A stretch of 64,000 nucleotides of DNA. Source: Breznakia pachnodae. GTDB lineage: Bacteria > Bacillota_I > Bacilli_A > Erysipelotrichales > Erysipelotrichaceae. Position 1 is the first letter of the stretch. The number at the start of each line of letters is the position of its first letter. Under the pieces are notes generated by a model. It was not told the DNA's origin, searched no databases, and worked only from the letters and a program-made list of their open reading frames with translations. Shown piece by piece: positions 63,999 through 64,000 of this stretch. The position numbers and the translations under genes are program-made. The stretch covers positions 123,275 to 187,274 of the forward strand of contig NZ_JAUSUR010000009.1 of the NCBI RefSeq assembly GCF_030814225.1. Direction: 5' to 3'.

Positions 63999-64000
63999 CT

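Overview
The window is an AT-rich, densely coded stretch of a chromosome from a low-GC Gram-positive bacterium (Bacillota). Reasons: strong AGGAGG-type ribosome binding sites, lipobox lipoproteins, T-box and S-box leaders, and a tilS-hpt-ftsH-hslO-dus-lysS block. A sigma-54 factor next to a LevR-type activator, together with the overall gene content, makes an Erysipelotrichia-like gut organism my best guess, but this is inference from content only. No rRNA, tRNA, IS element, prophage or CRISPR array was seen.

Layout. 1-2.4 kb: MacB-type ABC exporter and a truncated response regulator. 2.6-8.6 kb: small accessory genes (lipoprotein, DUF975-like membrane protein, HD and NUDIX hydrolases, membrane-anchored MerR, a stand-alone EF-Tu-domain-3-like protein, HEAT-like protein, DUF1801 protein, HAD phosphatase). 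8.7-11.7 kb: GH3 glycosidase and a GyrI-like protein. 11.7-19.2 kb: a sigma-54 island with rpoN, a LevR-type activator and a mannose-family PTS operon carrying a BtpA/SgcQ gene; sigma-54 promoters lie before both the PTS operon and rpoN itself. 19.2-25.4 kb: fucO, a DUF6323/DUF6179-like pair, a TMEM175-like channel, MerR and two flavodoxin-fold genes. 25.5-30.1 kb: metG (T-box) and metK (S-box-like leader). 30.3-36.7 kb: Spx/ArsC-like protein, DtxR-type repressor, MerR, phosphatase, orphan AbiEi-like protein, and the feoA-feoA-feoB-Cys-rich iron uptake operon. The feo promoter has an iron-box-like site inside it, and a second iron-box-like site sits on a divergent promoter that appears to make a short terminated RNA. 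36.7-45.8 kb: prfA-prmC, AraC-BtrH regulator, rpmE, murA, an NlpC/P60-like surface protein, mscL, purA. 45.9-51.7 kb: LysR, membrane glycerophosphodiesterase, GNAT, a NUDIX-pyrophosphatase fusion and an unknown gene. 52.1-60.1 kb: lysS (T-box), dus, hslO, ftsH, hpt, tilS and a PemK-like gene. 60.2-63.9 kb: an ascorbate/galactitol-type PTS operon with a SIS protein and its GntR regulator, with two matching operators.

How it works together. Two PTS operons feed sugars under different control (sigma-54 activator versus GntR repressor). FucO can dispose of lactaldehyde from deoxy-sugars. Methionine and lysine supply is sensed by RNA leaders on metG, metK and lysS. The DtxR-type protein is the likely sensor for the feo operon and the divergent RNA. 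Four promoters have the 19-bp spacer expected for MerR activators, three of them next to merR genes. The best candidates for something undescribed are the iron-box small RNA at about 36.13-36.28 kb, the sigma-54 promoter on rpoN, the NUDIX-pyrophosphatase fusion and the orphan EF-Tu-domain-3-like protein.
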